Source of the DNA: Rehmannia glutinosa
Lineage: Eukaryota > Streptophyta > Magnoliopsida > Lamiales > Orobanchaceae
Assembly: GCA_016081115.2 (NCBI GenBank)
Contig: CM071925.1
Location: 13,372,441 to 13,436,440 of the forward strand
Reading direction: 5' to 3'
DNA: 64,000 nt
A program made the position numbers and the translations under genes. The notes under the pieces are model-generated. The model ran no database searches and was not told where the DNA came from. It saw only the letters and a program-made list of their open reading frames with translations. Shown here in pieces: positions 34,190 to 45,630 of the stretch (its first letter is position 1; every line of letters begins with the position of its first letter).

Positions 34190-35880
34190 GCCATTTAGAC
34201 TTTTAGTCCTCTAGATAGTCAATTTTAATTTTACACCATTAACTTTTAATTTTTTTGACATTTAGTCCGATTTTGGTCCGACCTCCCCAATGTCACCGGA
34301 AAATGCTAAGGTGGAGAATTAATTTGGGGATTTCTCCAATTTTGGAGGGAAAATTGCCTACTTGGAAAGTGATGTGTCATTTTCTTTAAAAAATCAAAAA
34401 ATATAATCCTAATTTTCGAATTTTCAATCTCAGAGAATCTCATTTGACATCCACGTAGGCAATAAATAAGTTAAAGAATACAATAATTAAAATATTCATA
34501 TTCCTAAATAAAAGATATTTAAACAAAATCTCACTAAAATTGAAAATTAATAAGAAACTTGTAAAATTATAAATAAAAATAATTGTTTTATAAAAGTAAC
34601 CAAATTGGGGGCATCTATTTTTTCACCAGGAAATTAACAAAGGAAAAATAGAAGTTAAGCAAAATTAAGTAAATTTTTTATTAAACCTAATTAAAATAAG
34701 CAAAAATGCCACAAAATTTGGTTATTAAGCGATTTCACCACCTTGTCAAAAAAATAAAAAGATTAACACCCAATTATTGGTTATTTAAAGAATAAAATAA
34801 TTAAAATATTCATATTTCTAAAATAAAAAATAATTAAACACACTAATGAAAATTATAAATAAAATAATGTTTTTATAAACGTAACCAAATTGGGGACATC
34901 TATTTTTTCACCAGGAAATTAACCAAGGAAAAATAGAGATTATGCAAAATTAAGTAATTTTTTTATTAAACCTAATTAAAATATTAAGCAAAAATGCCAC
35001 ATCATTTATTGGTTATACAAGTAAATAATTTTGATAAAAATAAGTAAAAATTAAGCAAATTACGTAAATTAGTTAAATTTATGCAAAAATAAATTAGGTC
35101 AATTAAATTGATTATCACCTCCACCGCCTCCACCTCGGAGGTCGCCGCCACCATCTAGAATAATTCGAGACCACTCCCCGCTCCAAACCGTTTCCACCTC
35201 TGCCACCACCACCAAGACCATCGCTCCCCCACCTCACCGCCACCATTCTATTAATCTTTTCTCACATAAAAACTACCTAAAATCAAATCTCTCCATTCTC
35301 AATCCTCGTCTTTTTCTTTGTCCAAATCAAGCAACATTTAAACCCGTTGGTGAGCGGGAGACGGCGGGTGCACGGAATAAGCCAACGGGGAAGGCCGTTT
35401 GAGCGTAAGGGGAGGGATCGGCCGACGAGCTCTAGGGAAGGGGAACCCGCGATGGGGTTGTGGGTTTGGAATTTAGGTTTTTTTTTCTTTTTATTTTCTT
35501 TTTTGTTAGAATATTTAGAGTAGAATTTTTTATATTTTTTAGAAATTTAAATCCATTATCAATCCATGTGGCTTTCTTTATTCCATAATTTTATTCATAA
35601 TTTTATTTTTTGAATATTGCTATTTTCGATTATTTTTATTTATTTTTCTTTATTAATTGCCTACATGGATGACACATGTGCAATTTTCCCTCCAAAATTG
35701 AAAAATCCCCAATTGTTTTGTACATGTCGGATAATCTAGTCCATCTCAACAATTTCCTAAGAGATTTAATATTTCGAGCCGAAATCGGACTAAATGTCAA
35801 AAAAATAAAAAATTAATGGTCTAAAATTAAATTTGACTACCTAGAGGATTAAAAGTTTAAATGACTAAAATTAGCGGACT
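34190..35880. mobile_element. Foldback element with inverted arms of about 180 bp
   Basis: The left arm (34190-34380) reads 'gacttttagtcctctagatag', 'ttttgacatttagtccga', 'ttttggagggaaaattgcc'. The right arm (about 35680-35880) is its reverse complement with about 10-20% differences. The interior has no ORF but holds a tandem duplication and a CACC/CCGCC-rich patch at 35120-35240. Length and long arms suggest a Mutator-like or foldback transposon. The target duplication is not clear. Confidence 0.65.
34473..35030. repeat. Tandem duplication within the foldback element
   Basis: Two copies of about 300 bp share 'aataattaaaatattcatatt', 'gtaaccaaattggggg/aca', 'tctattttttcaccaggaaatt' and 'aagcaaaaatgcca' in the same order (34473-34783 and 34787-35030). 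Confidence 0.7.
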
Positions 35881-35902
35881 AATTTTCTAATTTTCCCTAA
35901 TT

Positions 35903-36500
35903 TGTAATATAAATGAGACATCAAGAAACAAAAGCTCTTGCATGTGACATGAAGAAATAAAAGCACTTGCTTGAAGTGTAATGCCACGTGCAGACATTGC
36001 CACTATGTTTAGAAATGTTGCAATTCTTCACTTATGGCTAATCATTGATGAGACACATCACTTAGCCAAGTAACTGAATAGATTTGTGTGGAGTTTGTTC
36101 CAAAGAGACACATCTTTTGTGAAGAGTTTTCAAATCTTTTGTGAAGAGTTTTCAATTGGATTATGGTACCTGTTCAAGCTTCAACGGAAATTGGCCTAAA
36201 GATGTATAAATACAAGTTAGGCCAAATGGTATGAGTTTTTGTAATTTAAGTGCATTCTTTTTCTTGTAGAAGCAATCCAAAAACTTGATATTTGGTTGTT
36301 TCATTTTATCAATTGTATCCTAGAAGTAATTTGCCATAAATTCGGTTAGCAAGTAATAGGAGCAAATAACACTTTAAAGAAAGTGTCCAACACGCCTTAG
36401 ACTTGTTTTATTCCCTTCAAGTTGTATTATAGAAAAATCTTTTACTTTCCTCTAATTTCTATTTTGTATTTGGTTCATACCCGGTCATACAATATCTACA
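35903..36500 (+). repeat. 5' LTR of copia element B
   Basis: It runs from TGTAATATAAATGAG to ATATCTACA and matches the split 3' LTR (42164-42197 plus 50360-51501). It contains TATAAATAC near 36207. TTTTCC occurs just left (35891) and just right of the 3' LTR (51502); this may be a target duplication, which would put the left end 6-7 bp earlier. Confidence 0.75.
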
Positions 36501-39500
36501 ATCTTAAAGTATTATTTGGAGTTTCCATGGAGTCAAATCAAGAATCAGAATCAAAGTGATGAATCAAGACTTTGTGAAGTTCACTACAAGAAAATAAGGA
36601 AATTCCAACGGAAAAATCTATTCGAATTTGGCCAATTCTTTTTGGAATTCTCGATTCCAACGAAATTCCAATAATAAATGCATTGTTGGTAAAATGGCCG
36701 TTGGAATGGCAAAATTCCAATGAAAAATCCAATGAAGAAATATTCCAATGGTTCTTCCAACTATTATTTATTCATTGGAATATACAACTGTTGGAAAATA
36801 CTCCAACATATTTTCCAACACTAACTCCAACATAGTTAAACCATTGGAATTTAGTCCAATGGTATATCCTGGAATATATATAATTGTTGGAAAAAAACTC
36901 CAACGGTTATTCCAACGGAGTTATGCCATTGGAATTTAATCGAATGGTATATCTATTGGAATATTTAATCGATTTATCTCATTATCTAATATATTTAATT
37001 TCCCAAGAGATCACTCATCATCAATTTGTCCCAAGTCAAGCACGCTTAACTATGTAGTTTTAATATGATTGACTCGAGAAGAAGATGTATTTTATTGATA
37101 TGGATAATACTATCAAATCTTTTAACACTGTTAAAATTTTCCAACGGTATTGAGTCTCCAACGGAATTTTCCAACAACTTGTTGTACCATTGAAATTTCC
37201 TATGGAATTTTAAAAACTCCAAATGAAATTCCAACGATTAATTTCAACATTTTGATTCTTGTTGGAATTTTCCAATGATATGTTTTAGCGATAAAATTAT
37301 TGTTGGAATTTTTAAAATTCCAACAAGATTTTCCAATGGTTTATTCCAACGATTTTATTCTTTGTTTGGAATTTCCGTTGGAATTTAAAAATTCCAACGG
37401 AAATTCCAACAATTTATACCAACGATTTTCTTTACTGGTTGGAATTTTCATTAGAATTTCCCAAATGATATAATGTAGCATTGGAATTTCCGTTGGAATT
37501 GTAAAAATTCCAACTATTTTCTACTTCGTTGGAATTTTTTGTTGGAATTTGATTGTTTTCTTGTAGTGGTTGGACAAGCTAGATGGCATAGGCACAATTT
37601 TAATCGTTGGAAGGACAAATTGTTGTTTTTTTTCCGAATCGCTTTGAAGGTTGCCTCGTTCTCAACCCGGATCTTTCGAAATTCCTCCACCATAGGATGG
37701 CGAATGCGGCGAAGTGAAGAAATAAAGGGAAAAACGTCAAGAGGATGAAATGATGTGTAGGGGTCATATTCTCAAAACCTTGACACCCTTTACGATTTAT
37801 TCAGCATTGCGAAGAGTTCGAGGAGATTTGGGCAACACTTGAATGTGAATATGCATCACAAAAGCAAGGAGCATATAAGTTTTAAATTAAAAAGTATTTT
37901 GACTTTAAGCTTGATGATTCTTCTTCTCTCATGGATCAAATCCATAATTTGCAAGTGAGAGTTTCAAAACTTAAAGATTATGGGGTGGAAATTTCAGAAT
38001 CTATGCAAGTAGGTGCAATAATTGCTAAATTACCTTCTTCTTTGAATGATTATCAAAAGAAATTACTTCATACTTCTGAAATTTTGACCATATCATATAT
38101 TTTGAAACATCTAAGAATTGAAGAAGGTCTTTAGAATTCTTCATAAGAAAGAAATTGATTGTGATCCTAAAGTGAATGTAGTTCATGAGAAGAAGTTTAA
38201 GAATAAAAGAAAGAATTCTGAAAATGCTGATTCTATGGACAAGAAAAAGAAAAATAGAGTTTGCTATAATTGTGGTAAGAAAGGCCATTATAAAGAATGA
38301 GTGCAAATCCAACAAGAAGAAAAAAGTTAATTTTGCTAATGCTTCTAGTGATAATCTTATTGAAGATGCTACATAAATTATAGCAATGTTATCTATTGGT
38401 ACTATAATTGAACTCCACTTGGCTACACCAACCTCTTATAAGGATTGGTGGTATGATTCCTGTGCAGACCATTCATGTATGCAATGACAAGGAACAATTC
38501 AAGAACTATGAAATTTTGGGTGGACAACAAGTAGTTATGGAAAATGGTGTGAAGGCCAAGTTGCTTGGTAGAGGAGATGTTCATTTGGACTTCACCTTCG
38601 GCAAGAATATGATACTCACTAATGTGCTTCATGTTCCAAATGTTGTGAAGAATCTTGTCTCTGTGGATATTCTTAATAAGAGGGGTTTAAAGGTTGTACT
38701 AGAGTTTAATAATGTAATCTTGTCTAAGAATGGTGTATTTATTGGAAAGGGATATTCTTGTAGCGGTTTGTTTAAACTGAGTATCAATAAAGTTAATAAT
38801 GTTTCTCTTTATTTAATTGATTCTTCTTATTCTTTATGGCATGGTAGATTAGCACATGTTAGTCATAGAGTTTTGAAGTACATGTCTAAAAATGGATTTA
38901 TCTCCTATAATGACTATGTGAATAAGAAGTGTGAATTTTTTTTATGAAGTGTGAAATTTGTGTTCCACAAAAATTACAAGATTACTTTTTCCTAAAGTTG
39001 AAAGAAATACACAATTGCTTGATTTTGTACATTCGGATGTGTATGAACTTAATGGTTTTCTAACAAGAGGTGGAAATAAGTACTTTGTTACTTTCATTGA
39101 TGATTGCTCTAGATTTGTGCATGTTTATTTGATGAAATATAAAGATGAAGTATTTAGTATGTTTAAAGTTTACAAGTCTCTTGTAGAAAATCAATTAAGT
39201 AGAAAAATCGAACTTTGAGGAGTGATAGAGGTGGTGAATACTTATCTAGTGAATTTTCTAAATTATGTGCGAGAATGGTATTGTACACCAAACTAGTGCT
39301 CCATTTACACCACAACAAGATGGTTTGGCTGAAAGAAAAAATAGAATGTTACAAGAAATGGTGAATTCCATGCTCTTAGGTTTAGGTTTGCCGAATAATT
39401 TGTGGGGTGAAGCTTTGTTGGCCGCATGTCATGTTCATAATCGGATTTCTTCATTAAGGACTAAAGTGTCCCCATATTAGTTATGGAAAATAAGAAAACC

Positions 39501-42163
39501 AATCTTGTCTTACTTAAAGGTTTGGGGTCAGTGTATAACCTATTATAGAGTTCCGGACAATAAACAAACCAAGTTGGGACCTAGAGCACTTAAAATTATT
39601 TTGTTGGCTACGCTGAAAATTCTAAAGTTTATAGCTTGCTAGATCTTGATTCTAAGGTAATAGTTGAATCAAGGATGTTGAGTTTTTTGAGGATAAGTTT
39701 CTCAAAGATTCAATGGTAAACGTGAATCCATCATAAGTGTCTAGTTCATCTCAAACTCCGAGCTTCTAGTGAACCTAAAAGAAAAGAAATTGACACTTCT
39801 ATTGAACCTAGGAGAAGTTAAAGACAAAGGAAGGAAAAAGAACTTTCTTCCAATTTTATATCCTCTCAAGCTATTGTATTCCTTGTGGAAGGTAATATGA
39901 ACTCTCTACTTAATAAAATACCGTTTTATTTAGTGTAGAGGATGATCCTAAAATATTTAGTGAGGCTATGAAGTCTAGAGATGTTGCATTTTGGAAGCCT
40001 TTCACGACGACGAAGCATTCTATGCAGATTCAAAATTCATTCTATTTGGAGCCAACTAAGGATTTTTACCTACACCTCCAGTTAAATGGCTCCGCCATAA
40101 GAACTTGGAGTCCGTATCATCATGGAAGCGGTAAATGATGAAATTGATTCAATATTATCTAATAATACTTGGATTCTAGTTGAGTTACCTCAGGTTCAAG
40201 ACCAATAGGCTGTAAATGGGTATTTCGTAAGAAGTACGCCCACGATGGAACTATTCTAACTTATAAAGCAAGGCTAGTAGCTAAGGTATTTAAACCAAAA
40301 AAGAAGGAGTCGATTCTTTGACACTTATGCGCCTTTGCTATGATTACCTCGGTTAGAGTACTTCTTACTTTAGCTTCTATATATAATATGCATGTACATC
40401 AAATAGATGTAAAAACGACCTTTCTAAATGGTAATTTAGATTGGGAGGTATACATGAAACAACCAGAGAAGGTTTTGTGCTTCCTGTAATGAACATAAAG
40501 TGTGTAAGCTAGTTAAGTCTTTGTATGGACTAAAACAAGCTCCTAAATAGTGGCATGAAAAATGTGAATGTGTATTACTCTCAAGTGGATTTAGGTATAA
40601 TAATGCGATACGTGTATTTATTCTAAATTCAATGAAGAGTATGGTGTGATTATTTGCCTCTATGTGGATGACATGCTTATTAAAAGTACTACTTTAAAAA
40701 GTGTAATAGATCCTAAGAAGTATAATCCTTCTAAGTTCAAGATAAAGGATCTTAGTGAAGTTGATACAATTCTAGGTATTAAAGTTAAGAAACATAGTGG
40801 GGTTTTGCTCTTTCCCAAGCACATTATGTTGATAAAATCTTAAAGAAGTATCAACATTTGAATGTGAAAGAAGTTAGTACTCATTTTGATCCTAACTTTA
40901 AGCAATCCAATAGCTCACTCGAGTATGCTAGTGTAATTGAAAGTCTAATGTATGCAATGAGTCGTATGAGGCCGGATATTTCATATTCTCGTTTGTAGAC
41001 TTGCGGATATACTAAGAATCCTGTTAAGGATCATTGGAAAGTTGTGACAAGAGTTCTTGGATAAAGGGGCTAAAGATTTAGGATTCTACTATAATAACTT
41101 TCTCGAATGTACTACAAGGTATTCGATGCTAGTTGGATTACTAGCATAAGTGATCAAAAACCCACTAGTGGTTGGGTATTTATGCTTGGTGGTGGTGTAG
41201 TTTATTGAGCTTCAAAGAAACAAACAATAATCAAACACTCTACCATGGAAGCTGAATTTATTGTTCTATCTTCACTTATAAGGAGGCGGAGTGGCTTAGA
41301 GATTTATTACTTGATATAGATCTGTGGCCTCGTCCCAATGCCACTAATAACTTTATATTGTGATAGTGAGGCTACTATATCTAGAGCATTGAATAAAGTG
41401 TACAATGGTAAATCTAGACATATTAGTATAATGCATGCATTTATCGAGAAAATGCTTTGAATAATGATGTTGTCACTAATGTGTTGGTTAGAACTTATAA
41501 TAATTTGGCGGATCGGTTGACCAAACTTTTAGCTAGGAATTTGGTGAATTCGACAATATCAAGAATGGGATTAAAACCCGTGATCTATAATCACTAGTGA
41601 TGGTAACCCAACCTTCTTCTAGTACTATCCCTGGATCGAAAGATTTAAAGGATAAAAATAAGTTGCTAAGTGATTGTGAGCACCTAAGTAAGTGTATATT
41701 ATTCCAAGTGTAAGGTGCATATTTTATTACTCTTAAGTGAGCGGGTTGAAAGTTAATTCGTAATGGAATTATTTCATAGTGTTTTATTTAAGTTCAATTA
41801 AATAAAACTTGAAGTAACTTCCACCTATATGATCATAAGAAGTGGTGTTGCTTCTAGCAAAAGTTTTGGGTTATCTTTTATACATGATTATGAACAAGGA
41901 TGAGCACATGGCGGAAATAGTGCTAAAAGTATTTGTGAGTAAAAGAATACAATTTATGGTTCATCTCGTGAAATATTGTTAATCTACTTTGAGTGTTGGT
42001 TTAAGCAACCTAGCCACCAATTACTTAATTTAGATTTGTAAATTATTTACACAAAAGAAAAGTTTAAGATGAAAGTTACTTTTCTTGTGCATGATATCCA
42101 TGAGTGTCGGTTGAAATTATATTACAAACTAAGTGGGGAATATTAATATATATATATATATCT
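36501..42163 (+). pseudogene. Copia element B gag-pol, multiply broken
   Basis: This is the polyprotein gene of a copia retrotransposon. In order: gag start (ATG 36526, interrupted by the CACTA element at 36582-37568); gag core (FNRWKDKL near 37600, LPSSLNDYQKKLLHT at 38025-38080); zinc knuckle CYNCGKKGHYKE at about 38262; protease/integrase junction (LWHGRLAHVSHRVLKYM at 38836); integrase core (FVHSDVYEL, FVTFIDDCSRF, PQQDGLAERKNR at 39020-39345); reverse transcriptase with YVDD at 40661-40672; and an RNase H trace to about 41560. Stops and frameshifts occur in every domain. A purine tract AAGTGGGGAATA (42130) precedes the 3' LTR. No intact product is possible. Confidence 0.9.
36582..37568. 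mobile_element. CACTA miniature element (987 bp) in copia B gag
   Basis: Perfect CACTACAAGAAAA ends (start 36582; TTTTCTTGTAGTG at 37556-37568) with a 3-bp duplication GTT (36579-36581, 37569-37571). The interior is almost entirely arrays of TTGGAATTT / AAATTCCAA / TTCCAACGG motifs on both strands. No transposase. It shares end and motif type with 32223-32543 and is three times longer. Confidence 0.9.
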
Positions 42164-42197
42164 TGTAATATAAATGAGATATCAAGAAACACGTGCA
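42164..42197 (+). repeat. 3' LTR of copia B, left fragment
   Basis: TGTAATATAAATGAGATATC matches the start of the 5' LTR. After CAAGAAAC it lacks about 63 bp that the 5' LTR has, then shows ACGTGCA, where copia A inserted. Confidence 0.8.
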
Positions 42198-43270
42198 TGT
42201 TGGAATTGTGTTTGGTAAAATGGGTGTTGACCCGATTTTGACCAGATAATTAAGTAGTTTCCATTAGTGAAAAATAGAATTAAATTATTTGTAAAAATTC
42301 TACTAAGAGAGTAGATGAGAATATTATTTGGAATTTCTCATAACCAATTCCGGTGAATGAGAAATTAATGCTAGAAGTTAGCCAATTAATACAAGAAAAT
42401 GGTATGGAAAATGGAAAATGTGGGAAGGAGAAATGCTTCATCCCACATAGGATAAAGAGGCAAAGTTTGCACACTATATTTATCCCAAGTTGGACTTATG
42501 AGTTTTGGCCCAGGGGCACGGAAGTTTTTAAAGGGGTGAGGACTACATGCATGCTTGTGGGTTTGGTTCAAAAACACAAGCCGAGCCTGCCGCCACCGCC
42601 CGCCCGCCGACCGGCTCGCTCAACTCGGCCCGTGTTCGGGTCATGGGTCATGGGCCATGGGCCTGGGCCTGGGGTTTGGGTTTGGGCTTGGACATCAAGT
42701 CTCTATTCTTTTGGACCAAAAATTTTAAAAAATAAATGTTTAATTAATTTTTGTAATTAATTAAATGATTTTCAACCTGGGAGTGTTCGCACCACAAGAC
42801 GGGTGAACGCACGACCCGTCGTCGATCGGTTTGGGTCACATCCGAGCATGGGCTGGCGCACGGCCCATGCGTCGGTCGTCGGCGTCAGGCCATTCCTTCG
42901 CGCATCCACGCACGCGCAGCACACGTTGTGCGCTAGGTCGTCGTCGATGAACAAATGTGTTTGTTCGATTGCAAAATGTGTCTTTTTCGAGCCAAAAGAC
43001 ATGATTTTTCCATACGACGCACTTTGAGGCCTATATTATTCGACCCCCGATTGAATGGACATACGAAAATAATCGAAACTAAAAAATCGGTCATCGTGCA
43101 TTCGCATATTGACTCATTTCCTCCTTCTTAGCTTGAAAGTCGAAACACTCTTTGTTCGTTGTGATTCCTTTTGCAAGTCTTTGCTAAACCTAACTATAAA
43201 GTTGTTGTATAAGAGACGAACGCCGAACCATAAGCACTTTGTATACGAAATATATGTTTCTCACAAGACG
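42198..43270 (+). repeat. 5' LTR and leader of copia A
   Basis: It matches the 3' LTR from its start to about 43160 with small indels. It includes a GC-rich block near 42580-42680 and a second one near 42785-42950. The last part (43160-43255) corresponds to the 3' LTR in inverted orientation. No clear primer site was found before the gag ATG at 43271. Confidence 0.75.
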
Positions 43271-44019
43271 ATGGAATCAACATCAATCTCGTTCACACCA
43301 ATGGTTCTTTGCTCCCGCTCACGGCAAAAAGCCGACTAAGTTCTTCGACGGCCGACTTCAAACGTTGGCAACAAAAGATATTGTTCCCGCCTTACCACCT
43401 TGGGGTTGTCGTTTTACGAAGGATGACCCTCCCCTACCGCCATTGACGATGAAGAAATCGACAACAACCGGAGAATCGTTGTGGATGCTTGGCATAACAG
43501 ATTTTTACGTCGCAACTACGTGTTGAATGGGCTAGACGACAACCTCTATAACGCCTATAGCATGTTCATGACGTCCAAGGAATTGTGGGATTCTTTGGAG
43601 AAGAAGTACAAAACGGAAGATGTCGGCCACAAGAGAGAAATTTGTTGTCGGAAAATTTCTCGAGTACAAGATGGTTGACACCAAGACTAGGTGATCGGCC
43701 CGTTCAAGAGATTCAAATCATACTTCACGAGTTAGTGTCGGAAGGGATGATGTTGAATGAATCCTTTCAAGTGGCCGCAAATAATCGAGAAATTGCTTTG
43801 CCATTGTGGAAGGATTTCAAAAATTACCTCAAGACAAGCGAAAAGAGATGGAGCTTGATGATCCGATTGTTCGGCTTCAAATCGAAGAAGACAACCGAAA
43901 TCGAAGTGAAATCCGGCAAGTGCGGAATGGAGGCCAAAGCCAATCTTAATCAAGCACTAGCAAAAACGCAAGCACTCCGGGAAAGACAAGGAAAAGGCCA
44001 AAAAGTTCAAGGGTAATTG

Positions 44020-45512
44020 TAAGTCAGCGGCTACGATAATCTGAGGGGGTGAATAGATTATCTCCATCTTTTCGATTTCGCCTCTTTTTCGAACCAAATG
44101 CTCAAACACAATAATAAAGGTGCGGAATGTAAACAACACGCGTCGATTTATAGTAGTTCAACCCACCTAGGGCCTAATCTACTACCACCCCAAGATATCC
44201 CGGGATGGATTTCAAAAAGAAAAAGAATTTTATTAATTACCAAAATTAATACAAATTCAACTTACAACAACTTGAAGAGCACCACACTCTTCTTCAACAC
44301 CACCTTTGGAGATTACCACAATCTCCCTTGAAGATTACCACAATCTTCCTTTAATTTAACGACCTTGTGAAGATTACCACAATCTTCAACCTCAAGAATA
44401 CCAAATTCTTCAACACCTCAATAAGAAGATCGCCACAATCTTCTTGCATCTATCACCTAGATCATCCAAGTGTGCTCTTACCACAGAACACTCACAAGGA
44501 TATCTTGTGTTTGAATGATAACAGAAAATCAAGATTACAACTCAATAATGAATATTACAATTTGAGTGCAAAGTGTAATCAAGAATAGCCTAGACCTCGA
44601 GGATGTGAAAGTGAAAAGCTAGGCAAAATTACAACAAGAATAATAACAATGAGGAACAAATATTTGCTTGAAGTGTGTCTTGTTGTGTTGTATCTCAATT
44701 GTTGTTTTTGGTTGCTCAAAACTTCCTCTATTTATAGGAGATGATTGATCAAGCATAGGCTCCTCTTGGGGATTGAAAATCTCTGAGAAAAATACAATTA
44801 AAATCAAGAATATAGTTGTTAGAAATCAATCCCACATTTTAAGGAAATATGTCTGGCGGCTGTCAAACGGTCATATTTTTCTTTGTCAAAGCACAGGCGA
44901 CCGCCGTCGCACAAAATAAGAGATTGAAGAACACATTGAAAATTACAACAGGGGTGACCAGGTCGACATAGGCTTCGACCGGTCTACTCTTGTCTCAACC
45001 GGTCCCCTCAATCATTTTGCAAGGTTTGAAGTTTGTTTTTGCGAAAGTTGCAGGCACCGGTCGCCGCACGGCGACGGGGGCGTTGTCGACGGCACCGGTC
45101 AACCCCCGGCGGCCGACCGACGCCCAATTTCACCTTAGGTTCATTTTCATTTCAAACGTACTCTTCTTGTGCGGGTTACCCTATAGAGCGGCCATTCGAC
45201 CTTGAGACAAATGTTGTCCAATTTTATCGAAAATAAACTTCAAGAAATACTCCGAAAATATAGTAAAAACATTTTAAACCAGTCGGGAGTATTTAGACAA
45301 TATTTAGGAACCTTGTTTTGAAGTAAAAACTTATAGACATAAAATCATTTGAAGTGTTGTCCAATTTTGTCGAAAACAAAACTTGAAGAAATACTCCTAG
45401 AATATAAAAACTATTTTAAATCATTTAGTAGTATTTGGACAACCTTTAAAAACATTGTTTTGGTGTAAAAACAAAATCATCAAAATTAAGATAAAAACAT
45501 ATATCAAACAAG
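44020..45512 (-). mobile_element. Unclassified 1.5-kb insertion with terminal hairpin
   Basis: It interrupts the gag zinc knuckle and is bordered by AATTG on both sides (44015-44019 and 45513-45517), a 5-bp target duplication. Close to the left end is a perfect hairpin: stem GATAATCT / AGATTATC (44035-44042, 44055-44062) with loop GAGGGGGTGAAT. Inside are repeats of 'gaagattaccacaatctt' (44280-44450) and, on the minus strand, a TATA-like CTATAAATAG (about 44730). A GC-rich patch lies at 45040-45120. No protein is recognised. The element at 10831 shares the hairpin design. The class is unknown. Confidence 0.6.
44280..44450. repeat. Short repeats GAAGATTACCACAATCTT
   Basis: Four to five imperfect copies of an 18-20 bp unit (GAAGATTACCACAATCTTC) lie inside the unclassified insertion. 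Confidence 0.75.
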
Positions 45513-45630
45513 AATTGCTACAATCGCGGGCAAACCGAACCACATGGCTAAGGATTGTCGACACCCGAAAAAGGGCAATCAAGGTGGTAACCAACAAGCG
45601 AATGTGACGGAGAACAAGTCGGTTCCAATT

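Larger units (their letters stand above)
43271..45630 (+). pseudogene. Copia A gag, interrupted by an insertion
   Basis: This is a capsid/nucleocapsid-type protein of the UBN2 gag family. ATG at 43271 opens MESTSISFTPMV. Motifs in shifting frames are PTKFFDG, ESLWMLG, LNGLDDNLYNAYS, KELWDSLEKKYKTED, ILHELVSEGMMLNESFQVAA and KDFKNYLK, all standard for plant copia gag. The zinc knuckle is split: Gly-Asn-Cys at about 44012-44020, then the rest (CYN.G..NHMAKDCRHPKK) at 45518-45575. Between them lies a 1493-bp insertion. At least four frame changes occur before the insertion. Confidence 0.85.

Noticed and set aside
37046..37234. Minus-strand frame in the second CACTA element
   Set aside because: It is built from repeated subterminal motifs with no protein signal.
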